11,384 nucleotides of DNA from Pseudomonadota bacterium (GTDB taxonomy: Bacteria; Pseudomonadota; Alphaproteobacteria; Ferrovibrionales; Ferrovibrionaceae): NCBI GenBank assembly GCA_021793055.1, contig JAJYTL010000080.1, positions 1 to 11,384 on the forward strand, in the 5' to 3' direction. The translations under genes were made by a program, and so were the position numbers. Shown here in pieces: positions 1-6,051 of this stretch. The notes under the pieces were generated by a model that was given only the letters and a program-made list of their open reading frames with translations, ran no database searches and was not told the origin of the DNA. Numbering within the stretch: the stretch's first letter is position 1; every line of letters starts with the position of its first letter.

Positions 1-104
1 ACAAGCCACACGCGGGCTTGCGGCCGCCGGCAAATATCCGGCCGGTCGTTCCGGTGCCCAGAGGGGTCACTGCCCGCGGCGGTCCAACCGGAAAAGGAAA
101 AGTC
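1..104 (+). promoter_or_regulatory. 5' leader of rpsB with a small hairpin
   Basis: Non-coding stretch ahead of rpsB. An inverted repeat CAAGCC (2-7) / GGCTTG (15-20) encloses a 7-nt loop, and a weaker GCCGG (26-30) / CCGGC (38-42) pair follows. No T-tract follows either hairpin, so neither looks like an intrinsic terminator. No confident -35/-10 pair is visible. The region could be the distal part of an rpsB mRNA leader; S2 autoregulates through its leader in E. coli, but no matching structure can be asserted here. The only firm signal is the ribosome binding site AGGA at 95-98, placed 6 nt before the rpsB ATG. Confidence 0.35.
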
Positions 105-896
105 ATGTCGCTTCCGACGTTCACCATGCGCCAGCTCATCGAGGCCGGCGTCCACTTCGGGCACCAGACTCACCGCTGGAACCCGCGGATGGCCCCTTAT
201 CTCTTCGGCGTCCGCAACAACATCCACATCGTCGATCTGCAGCAGACCGTGCCGCTCCTCTACCGGGCGCTCGAGACGGTGCGCGATATCGTCGGCGGCG
301 GCGGCCGGGTGCTCTTCGTCGGCACCAAGCGTCAGGCCTCGGAGATCGTCGCGGAGAGCTCCAAGCGCTGCGGCCAGTATTACGTGAACCACCGCTGGCT
401 CGGCGGCATGCTGACCAACTGGCGGACGGTGTCGCATTCGATCCGCCGCCTGCGCGAACTCGACGAGCAGCTTGCCGGCGAAGCGCTCGGCTTCACCAAG
501 AAGGAACTTCTGCGTCTGACCCGCGAGCGCGACAAGCTGGAGCGTGCGCTTGGCGGCATCAAGGACATGGGCGGCCTGCCCGATATCCTGATCATCATCG
601 ATACCAACAAGGAAGACATCGCGGTGGCCGAGGCGCGTAAGCTCGGCATTCCGGTGGTTGGCATCCTGGATTCAAACTCCGATCCGCAAGGCATCGATTT
701 CCCGGTCCCCGGCAACGATGACGCGCTGCGTGCCATCACTCTCTACTGCGATCTTTTCGCGCGCGCCGTTCTCGATGGCTTGCAGGCCGAGGTTGGCGCC
801 AAGGGCGGCGACGTCGGCGAGGCCGTCGAATTGCCGGCGGAAGAGCTGGCGCTCGCCGCTGGCGCCGACGAGGCGTCTGGCGCGTCCGCCGAGTAG
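105..896 (+). CDS. rpsB: 30S ribosomal protein S2
   Basis: Encodes a 263-residue small-subunit ribosomal protein of the S2 family, which binds the head/body junction of the 30S subunit together with S1. The N-terminal signature is clear (QLIEAGVHFGHQTHRWNPRM), as are FVGTKRQA and the second signature PDILIIIDTNKEDIAVAEA, followed by the typical PVVGILDSNSDP and PGNDDALRAI. The C-terminal tail of about 35 residues is rich in Ala, Glu and Gly and looks disordered. The start is the ATG at 105, preceded by AAAAGGAAAA with AGGA 6 nt away. An in-frame TTG at 18 would add 29 residues with no family similarity and is not used. tsf follows after 18 nt, the near-universal rpsB-tsf pairing, so the two are probably co-transcribed. 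Confidence 0.98.
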   Translation: MSLPTFTMRQLIEAGVHFGHQTHRWNPRMAPYLFGVRNNIHIVDLQQTVPLLYRALETVRDIVGGGGRVLFVGTKRQASEIVAESSKRCGQYYVNHRWLGGMLTNWRTVSHSIRRLRELDEQLAGEALGFTKKELLRLTRERDKLERALGGIKDMGGLPDILIIIDTNKEDIAVAEARKLGIPVVGILDSNSDPQGIDFPVPGNDDALRAITLYCDLFARAVLDGLQAEVGAKGGDVGEAVELPAEELALAAGADEASGASAE

Positions 897-914
897 CATT
901 TGCGAGGTTCCCCA

Positions 915-1838
915 ATGGCTGAAATTACCACCACCCTGGTAAAGGACTTACGCACCCGGACCGGCGCCGGGATGATGGATTGCAAGAAGGCGTTGACCGA
1001 GACCGGCGGCGATATCGAGGCCGCAGTCGACTGGCTGCGCACCAAGGGCCTTGCCGCCGCCGCGAAGAAGGCGGGGCGGGTCGCGGCCGAGGGGCTGATC
1101 GGCGTCGCGGTCGAGGGCAATGCCGGCGCGATGGTGGAGATCAACACCGAAACTGACTTCGTTGCTCGCAACGACCAGTTCCAGGGTCTTGCGGCGGCGG
1201 TGGCGGAGATCGCGCTCGGCGCCGAGGGTGATATGGAGCGTATCGCCAAGGCGCCGGTCCCGGGTGCCGGCCGTACGGTCGCCGAGGAGATCGTTCACGC
1301 CGTCGCCACCATTGGCGAGAACATCTCGCTGCGTCGCGCAGCGCGGATTGCGGTAACGCAGGGCGCGGTCGTCTCCTATGTCCATGGCGCCGTGCGTCCC
1401 GGCCTTGGCCGCATCGGCGTTCTGGTCGGTCTCGAATCCGCTGGCAAGCCCGAGGTGCTGGAGAGCGTCGGCAAGCAACTCGCCATGCATATTGCAGCCG
1501 CCAATCCCTTGGCGGTTACGGCCGAGGCGCTCGACCCCGCCGTGGTCGAGCGCGAGAGGGCTATCCACATGGAGCAGGCTAAAGCCTCTGGCAAGCCGGC
1601 CGAGATCGTCGAGAAGATGGTCGTCGGGCGGCTGCGCAAGTTCTTCGAGGAGGTGGTGCTGCTCGACCAGACCTTCGTGATCGACGGCGAAACCCGCATC
1701 GCCAAGGTTCTGGAACAAGCGTCCAAAGAGGCCGGAGCTCCGGTCCGGGTGAGCGGATTCGTCCGCTTCGCGCTGGGCGAGGGGATCGAGAAGCGGACGG
1801 ACGATTTCGCCGAAGAAGTGGCGAAGATGGCCGGCTAG
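915..1838 (+). CDS. tsf: Elongation factor Ts
   Basis: Encodes a 307-residue nucleotide exchange factor that releases GDP from EF-Tu during translation elongation in the cytoplasm. The N-terminal UBA-like module (about residues 1-55) carries LRTRTGAGMMDCKKAL. It is followed by the hallmark TDFVARN at residues 80-86, whose Asp-Phe pair contacts EF-Tu. Two core subdomains follow, and the protein ends in the characteristic VSGFVRFALGEGIEKR segment. It is somewhat longer than the 283-residue E. coli protein, which is usual for alphaproteobacteria. The start ATG at 915 has GAGG at 904-907 with 7-nt spacing; a TTG at 900 would add only five residues and lacks support. It is followed by a 105-nt spacer, one of only two longer gaps in the cluster. 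Confidence 0.98.
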   Translation: MAEITTTLVKDLRTRTGAGMMDCKKALTETGGDIEAAVDWLRTKGLAAAAKKAGRVAAEGLIGVAVEGNAGAMVEINTETDFVARNDQFQGLAAAVAEIALGAEGDMERIAKAPVPGAGRTVAEEIVHAVATIGENISLRRAARIAVTQGAVVSYVHGAVRPGLGRIGVLVGLESAGKPEVLESVGKQLAMHIAAANPLAVTAEALDPAVVERERAIHMEQAKASGKPAEIVEKMVVGRLRKFFEEVVLLDQTFVIDGETRIAKVLEQASKEAGAPVRVSGFVRFALGEGIEKRTDDFAEEVAKMAG

Positions 1839-1943
1839 GGGAGGCCCGGCGGTTTCTTCCCGCCTGGCGATGGTGTAAGGTGTTGTTTCGAGTTGCGGCG
1901 CATGCGCCGCGGCATACGTGCGCTTGCAACTTCGGGAATGGGC
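1839..1943 (+). promoter_or_regulatory. tsf-pyrH spacer with two inverted repeats
   Basis: Non-coding spacer between tsf and pyrH. The first hairpin spans about 1844-1868: GCC, one mismatch, then GGCGG (1848-1852), a pyrimidine loop TTTCTTC and CCGCC (1860-1864), then GGC. No T-run follows it. The second is a perfect 16-bp palindrome GCGGCGCATGCGCCGC at 1895-1910. It could form a 6-bp RNA stem with a CAUG loop, or serve as a symmetrical protein-binding site. In-frame TTG (1893) and ATG (1902) codons of the pyrH frame lie at this palindrome, but they have no good ribosome binding site and extend PyrH beyond the family N-terminus. The placement suggests an attenuator, an mRNA-processing element or an internal control point for pyrH-frr; which of these cannot be told from sequence. 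Confidence 0.4.
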
Positions 1944-2702
1944 ATGGCCGCACCGCTCTACCGCCGGGTTCTTCTCAAGTGCTCGGGCGAAGCGTTGATG
2001 GGAGACGGCGACTACGGGATCGATTTCCGGACGGTGGAGCGCATCGCCCAGGATGTCCGTGACGCCTGTGCCCTCGGCATCCAGCTTTGCCTAGTCCTGG
2101 GCGGCGGTAACATTTTCCGCGGTGTCGCCGGCGCGACCCAAGGTATGGCGCGCGCCGCCGCCGATTCCATGGGCATGCTGGCAACGGTGATTAACGCTCT
2201 TGCGGTGCAGCATGCGCTGGAGAGGGTCGGCATCGCGACGCGGGTGCAGTCGGCGATCCCGATGACCAGCGTCTGCGAGCCCTATATTCGCCGCCGCGCC
2301 GTGCGCCATCTGGAGAAGGGCCGCGTGGTGATTTTCGCCGCCGGCACCGGCAATCCGTTTTTTACCACCGACACCGCGGCGGCGCTCCGTGCCGCGGAGA
2401 TGGGTTGCGACGCGCTGCTCAAGGGCACCCAGGTCGATGGCGTCTATTCGAACGACCCGAAGAAGGACCCGACAGCGACACGCTTCGAGACCCTGAGCTA
2501 TCTCGATGTGCTGGCGCGCGATCTCAAGGTTATGGACGCTTCGGCCATTTCGCTCGCGCGGGAGAACAATATCCCGATCCTGGTGTTCTCCATTCATCGG
2601 CCGGGCGGTCTTGCCCGCGTCTTGTGCACCCATGAAGACTGCACAATCATCCGCGATGAGGAGCGCGTGGCGAAAATCGGGGAGAGCGTAAGCCGTGTCT
2701 GA
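1944..2702 (+). CDS. pyrH: UMP kinase
   Basis: Encodes a 252-residue bacterial-type UMP kinase of the amino acid kinase fold. It converts UMP to UDP with ATP and is required for all pyrimidine nucleotides. Diagnostic segments in order are VLLKCSGEALMG (phosphate loop), LVLGGGNIFRG, the allosteric/dimer stretch around MGMLATVINALA, GTGNPFFTTDTAAALRA (UMP site), and DGVYSNDPKKDPTA. The start is uncertain among in-frame ATGs at 1938 and 1944. The 1944 ATG is preferred because GGGA (1934-1937) lies 6 nt upstream and the protein then begins like its homologues; 1938 would add two residues. The stop codon overlaps the GTG start of frr by 8 nt, which implies translational coupling. Confidence 0.96.
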   Translation: MAAPLYRRVLLKCSGEALMGDGDYGIDFRTVERIAQDVRDACALGIQLCLVLGGGNIFRGVAGATQGMARAAADSMGMLATVINALAVQHALERVGIATRVQSAIPMTSVCEPYIRRRAVRHLEKGRVVIFAAGTGNPFFTTDTAAALRAAEMGCDALLKGTQVDGVYSNDPKKDPTATRFETLSYLDVLARDLKVMDASAISLARENNIPILVFSIHRPGGLARVLCTHEDCTIIRDEERVAKIGESVSRV

Positions 2703-3252
2703 CTTCGACATCGACGACATCGAACATCGCATGCAGAAAGCGGTCGAGGTGCTGCGTCACGAATTTTCGGGACTGCGCACCGGCCGGGCCTCGGCGAGCC
2801 TGCTTGAGCCGGTGGTGGTCTCCGCCTATGGCGCCGAGATGCCGCTGAACCAGGTCGCGACGGTGAGCGTCGCCGATCCCCGCCTGCTGACTGTGCAGGT
2901 CTGGGACCGGGCCAATGTCCAGGCCGTGGACAAGGCGATCCGCGCCGGCAGTCTCGGTCTCAATCCGGTGACCGAAGGCCAGCTTATCCGCGTGCCGCTT
3001 CCCGAGCTTTCGCAGGAGCGCCGGGTCGAGCTCGGCAAGATCGCGGCCGGCTATGCCGAGCACGCGCGGGTCGCGGTGCGCAACGTTCGCCGCGACGGCA
3101 TGGAGAAGCTCAAGCGCATGGAGCGGGATGGCGAGGTGAGCGAGGACGACCACAAGATGTGGAGCGAGGAGGTCCAGCGTCTTACCGACGAGTCGATCGC
3201 CAAGGTGGATCAGGCCCTGGCCCAGAAACAAAAGGAAATCATGCAGGTTTGA
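2695..3252 (+). CDS. frr: Ribosome recycling factor
   Basis: Encodes the 185-residue factor that, with EF-G, splits post-termination ribosomes. The length matches the family exactly (185 in E. coli). Family segments include HEFSGLRTGRASASLLE near the N-terminus, the hinge/domain II region with the DPRLLTVQVWD and AIRAGSLGLNPVTEG stretches, IRVPLPELSQERR, and the final helix DESIAKVDQALAQKQKEIM. Start is GTG at 2695, nested in the pyrH stop region (GTGTCTGA, 8-nt overlap), with GGAG at 2681-2684 as ribosome binding site about 10 nt upstream. The pyrH-frr pair is conserved in most bacteria. uppS begins 5 nt after the stop. Confidence 0.98.
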   Translation: MSDFDIDDIEHRMQKAVEVLRHEFSGLRTGRASASLLEPVVVSAYGAEMPLNQVATVSVADPRLLTVQVWDRANVQAVDKAIRAGSLGLNPVTEGQLIRVPLPELSQERRVELGKIAAGYAEHARVAVRNVRRDGMEKLKRMERDGEVSEDDHKMWSEEVQRLTDESIAKVDQALAQKQKEIMQV

Positions 3253-3257
3253 GCTTG

Positions 3258-3998
3258 ATGCAGCCTACCGTACCCGTCGCGCTGGCGCCGTCGGCTCCGG
3301 CTCATGTCGCCATCATCATGGATGGCAATGGGCGCTGGGCGAAGGCGCGCGGCTTGCCGCGGGCTGCAGGCCACCAGCGCGGCGCCGAGGTCGTGCGTGA
3401 CATCGTCATCGCCTGCCGCGATCTGGGAATTTCCTACCTCACCCTCTACGCCTTTTCCTCCGAGAACTGGAAACGGCCAGTGACCGAGGTCGACGATCTG
3501 ATGGGGCTTCTCTGCCTTTATCTCGAGAAGGAGGTCGCCGAACTCAACCGTAATGGCGTTCGTGTCCGGGTCATCGGCGATCGTTCGCGGCTGGCGGGGA
3601 ACGTGCGCGCCCTGATTGCCGATGCCGAGGCCCGCACCAGCGGCAACCGGGCATTGACCATGATCCTGGCGGTCAACTATGGCGGCCGAAGCGAGATCGT
3701 TCATGCCGCCCGTGCCATTGCGGAGGCGGTGCGGGCCGGCCGGCTGGCGCCGGCGGAGATCACCGAAGATATCTTCGCAAGCTATCTCGATACGGTCGAC
3801 GTTCCCGACCCGGATCTCCTCATCCGCACCAGCGGCGAGCGCCGTATGAGCAATTTCCTGTCCTGGCAGTCGGTCTATACCGAGCTCGTGTTCCTCGACA
3901 CGCTGTGGCCGGATTTCTCGCGCGAGAATCTGCTCGCCGCGCTTGATGAGTATTACCACCGCGAGCGGCGCTACGGAGCTTCGAGCTTCAGTGGTTGA
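3258..3998 (+). CDS. uppS: Undecaprenyl diphosphate synthase (cis-prenyltransferase)
   Basis: Encodes a 246-residue enzyme that adds isopentenyl diphosphate units in cis to farnesyl diphosphate. The product is the C55 lipid carrier for peptidoglycan, O-antigen and related polymers. The catalytic Asp lies in HVAIIMDGNGRWAKARG (Asp22). It is followed by the GHQRGAEVVRDI and TLYAFSSENWKRP substrate-binding motifs and the C-terminal LLIRTSGERRMSNFLSWQ and LWPDF segments, ending in a basic RERRYG tail as in E. coli. The start is the ATG at 3258, just after the frr stop. The nearest purine-rich stretch (AAAGGAAA, inside frr) is more distant than usual, so reinitiation from frr is likely. The end overlaps the cdsA start by 8 nt. 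Confidence 0.97.
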   Translation: MQPTVPVALAPSAPAHVAIIMDGNGRWAKARGLPRAAGHQRGAEVVRDIVIACRDLGISYLTLYAFSSENWKRPVTEVDDLMGLLCLYLEKEVAELNRNGVRVRVIGDRSRLAGNVRALIADAEARTSGNRALTMILAVNYGGRSEIVHAARAIAEAVRAGRLAPAEITEDIFASYLDTVDVPDPDLLIRTSGERRMSNFLSWQSVYTELVFLDTLWPDFSRENLLAALDEYYHRERRYGASSFSG

Positions 3999-4815
3999 GC
4001 GCCGGCTGGAGTCGCTTCGCCTGCGTATCATTTCCGCGCTCGTGATGATTCCGGGCGCGCTCGCCGCGGCCTGGGTCGGGGGCTGGCTGCTAAACGGCGT
4101 CGTCGTCGTGGTGGCGCTGCTGATGCTTGGCGAGTGGCACCGCATGGTGACCGGGCGGGCGGCGGATCGCGGCGCCGCGGCGGGCGGTGCGCTGATCGTG
4201 GCGGTGCTTGTCCTGGCCGGCTTCGGCGAGCTTGCGGCCGCTCTCGGTGTGCTGCTGACGGCCCTGCCGGCCTCCGCCCTGGTCGCCTATGCCAGCGGCG
4301 GCGCACCGGGCTGGGCGGCGCTCGGCACCCTTTATATCGGCTTGCCGAGCGTTGCGCTGATCTGGCTTCGGAGCCATGTCCTTGTCGGTCAGTTCGGCCT
4401 AGTCTGGCTTTTTGTCGTGGTTTGGGCTACCGATACCGGCGCCTTCGCGGTGGGACGCCTGGTTGGCGGAGCGAAGCTTTGGCCTCGCCTCAGCCCGAAC
4501 AAGACTTGGGCGGGGCTTTTCGGCGGCATCGTGCTGGCGGCGGCAACAGGCTGGCTGGCGGCGGTGGCTGGCCGCTTGACGCCGCTTCCGGGATGGGTTG
4601 CGATCAGCGCCCTGGTCGCACTCGCCGCGGAAGCCGGGGATCTCGCCGAATCGGCGGTGAAACGGCGTTTCGGCGTGAAGGATTCGGGGGGCTTGATTCC
4701 CGGCCATGGGGGGGTTCTCGATCGGCTGGATGGGTTGATGTTTGCGGCGCCGGTTCTCGCTCTCGTCGTCTTCTTGGGCGGTGGAGTCGCGGGCTGGCAC
4801 GGGTGGCTGCGGTGA
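3991..4815 (+). CDS. cdsA: Phosphatidate cytidylyltransferase (CDP-diglyceride synthase)
   Basis: Encodes a 274-residue polytopic inner-membrane enzyme that makes CDP-diacylglycerol from phosphatidic acid and CTP, the branch point for all phospholipids. Long hydrophobic segments run through the protein. The conserved VVWATDTGAFAVGR stretch (Asp148) and LSPNKTWAG precede the family signature at residues 221-247 (SAVKRR...KDSGG...PGHGG...LDRLD), which matches every expected Lys, Asp, His and Gly. Start GTG 3991 is chosen because GGAG (3975-3978) lies 12 nt upstream and it gives the coupled 8-nt overlap with uppS (GTGGTTGA). An ATG at 3943 would lie deep inside uppS. In many relatives dxr follows immediately; here it does not. 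Confidence 0.95.
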   Translation: MVERRLESLRLRIISALVMIPGALAAAWVGGWLLNGVVVVVALLMLGEWHRMVTGRAADRGAAAGGALIVAVLVLAGFGELAAALGVLLTALPASALVAYASGGAPGWAALGTLYIGLPSVALIWLRSHVLVGQFGLVWLFVVVWATDTGAFAVGRLVGGAKLWPRLSPNKTWAGLFGGIVLAAATGWLAAVAGRLTPLPGWVAISALVALAAEAGDLAESAVKRRFGVKDSGGLIPGHGGVLDRLDGLMFAAPVLALVVFLGGGVAGWHGWLR

Positions 4816-4893
4816 TCGCGGCCGCGGACGGATTTGAAGAGTCCCTGAGGGGGGTGGAACGTCCTCGCTTGCGAGGCATTAGAGGTGCCGCTT
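4816..4893 (+). promoter_or_regulatory. cdsA-rseP spacer with palindrome at the ribosome binding site
   Basis: A 78-nt spacer at the place where dxr is commonly found in related genomes. No Dxr-like N-terminus (a VLGSTGSIG-type motif) is present in any frame here, and no recognisable remnant is seen. It contains a perfect inverted repeat CCTCGC (4863-4868) TT GCGAGG (4871-4876). As RNA this would close a short hairpin that pairs the GAGG at 4873-4876, a possible Shine-Dalgarno for a GTG at 4885. A second one, AGAGG at 4881-4885, lies 8 nt before the ATG at 4894 and stays free. A role as rseP translation control or as a processing site is inference. Confidence 0.35.
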
Positions 4894-6027
4894 ATGGCCT
4901 TTCTCTCTAGCTTCGGTCAGCACGCCATTGCCTTCGTGCTCGTGCTTACGGTTATCGTCTTCGTGCACGAGTGGGGCCATTACATCGTCGCGCGCCTCAA
5001 CGGCGTCAAGATCGACGTCTTTTCCATCGGCTTTGGGCCGGAGTTGTTCGGCTGGTTCGACCGCGCCGGCACGCGGTGGAAGATTTCGGCCATCCCGCTC
5101 GGCGGCTACGTGAAGTTCTTCGGCGACGCTGACGCCGCCTCGAGCGGACCGGCAGAGCGCCCGCTCGCTCCCGAAGAGGCGAAAGTTGCCTTCGTCACTC
5201 AGGCCTTGTGGCGGCGGGCGGCGATCGTCTTCGCCGGTCCGGCCTCGAACTTCGTCTTCGCCATCGTCGTTTACGCGGCGCTCTTCGCCACCGCCGGACG
5301 CCCCTTCACGCCGCCGGTGGTGGGCAAGGTTCTGCCCGGAAGCGCCGCGGCGCAGGCGGGATTTGTCGCCAGGGACCGGATTCTTTCGATTGGCGGCGTC
5401 ACTGTGCATGGGTTCGAGGACATCCGCAACGTCGTCACCGTTCACGCCGGCGTTCCGCTGCCGGTGGTTGTGCGCCGCGACGGTCGAATCACGGATTTCA
5501 CGGTCACGCCACGGAAGGTCACGGTCGCGGACGGCTTCGGCGGCACACAGAGCATCGGCGAGATCGGCATTCTCGCCGCGGACCGGACCGAATACGTAAA
5601 GTTGTCGCCACTGGCGGCGCTTGAGGGCGGGATCGCGCAGACCTGGGGCGTGACCGCGACCACGATGACCTATCTCGGGGGCGTCCTCTCCGGACGGCAA
5701 TCGGGCCGCCAGCTCGGCGGGCCGCTGCGCATCGCCGAGGTTTCTGGCGCGGTGATCAAGCTTGGCTTCGCGGCGCTGGCCGCGTTGATCGCGACGCTTT
5801 CGATCAGCATCGGTCTGATCAACCTGTTTCCCATCCCGCTGCTCGACGGCGGGCATCTTCTGTTCTACGCCTTGGAAGCGCTGCGCGGCCGTCCCTTGGG
5901 GGAGAAGGCGCAGGAATATGGATTTCGTCTCGGTTTGATACTGGTATTGGGGATTTTCGTGTTTGCCACCTGGAACGACCTGGTTCAACTACGCGTCGTG
6001 TCCTTTCTCACGCGGGTCTTTTCCTAA
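4894..6027 (+). CDS. rseP: RseP/MmpA-type site-2 intramembrane zinc metalloprotease
   Basis: Encodes a 377-residue inner-membrane protease of the site-2 family, which cuts transmembrane segments of regulatory proteins or leftover signal peptides. The zinc motif HEWGH sits in the first membrane helix (His25, Glu26, His29). The conserved VFSIGFGPEL and IPLGGYVKFFGD stretches follow, then a single PDZ domain (about residues 139-212). The third metal ligand lies in NLFPIPLLDGGH (Asp318), and a last membrane helix follows. E. coli RseP has about 450 residues and two PDZ domains; the shorter single-PDZ form is the usual alphaproteobacterial type, such as Caulobacter MmpA. ATG 4894 is chosen for AGAGG 8 nt upstream; GTG 4885 would add three residues. 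The bamA neighbour fits envelope quality control, but the substrate cannot be told. Confidence 0.95.
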   Translation: MAFLSSFGQHAIAFVLVLTVIVFVHEWGHYIVARLNGVKIDVFSIGFGPELFGWFDRAGTRWKISAIPLGGYVKFFGDADAASSGPAERPLAPEEAKVAFVTQALWRRAAIVFAGPASNFVFAIVVYAALFATAGRPFTPPVVGKVLPGSAAAQAGFVARDRILSIGGVTVHGFEDIRNVVTVHAGVPLPVVVRRDGRITDFTVTPRKVTVADGFGGTQSIGEIGILAADRTEYVKLSPLAALEGGIAQTWGVTATTMTYLGGVLSGRQSGRQLGGPLRIAEVSGAVIKLGFAALAALIATLSISIGLINLFPIPLLDGGHLLFYALEALRGRPLGEKAQEYGFRLGLILVLGIFVFATWNDLVQLRVVSFLTRVFS

Positions 6028-6051
6028 CGGCCGGCATCGGGACCAGCACAT

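Noticed and set aside
26..45. CCGG-rich inverted repeats near the left edge as a terminator of an upstream gene
   Set aside because: Short stems common at this GC content, no T-tract, and no upstream gene is visible to judge.
18..104. N-terminal extension of rpsB from TTG 18
   Set aside because: Pro/Gly-rich extension unlike S2, while ATG 105 has a good ribosome binding site at the right spacing.
1893..1943. Extended PyrH start at TTG 1893 or ATG 1902
   Set aside because: The extra residues (basic, MRRMRRGIR-like) are not part of the family, the codons lie at a palindrome, and no ribosome binding site precedes them.
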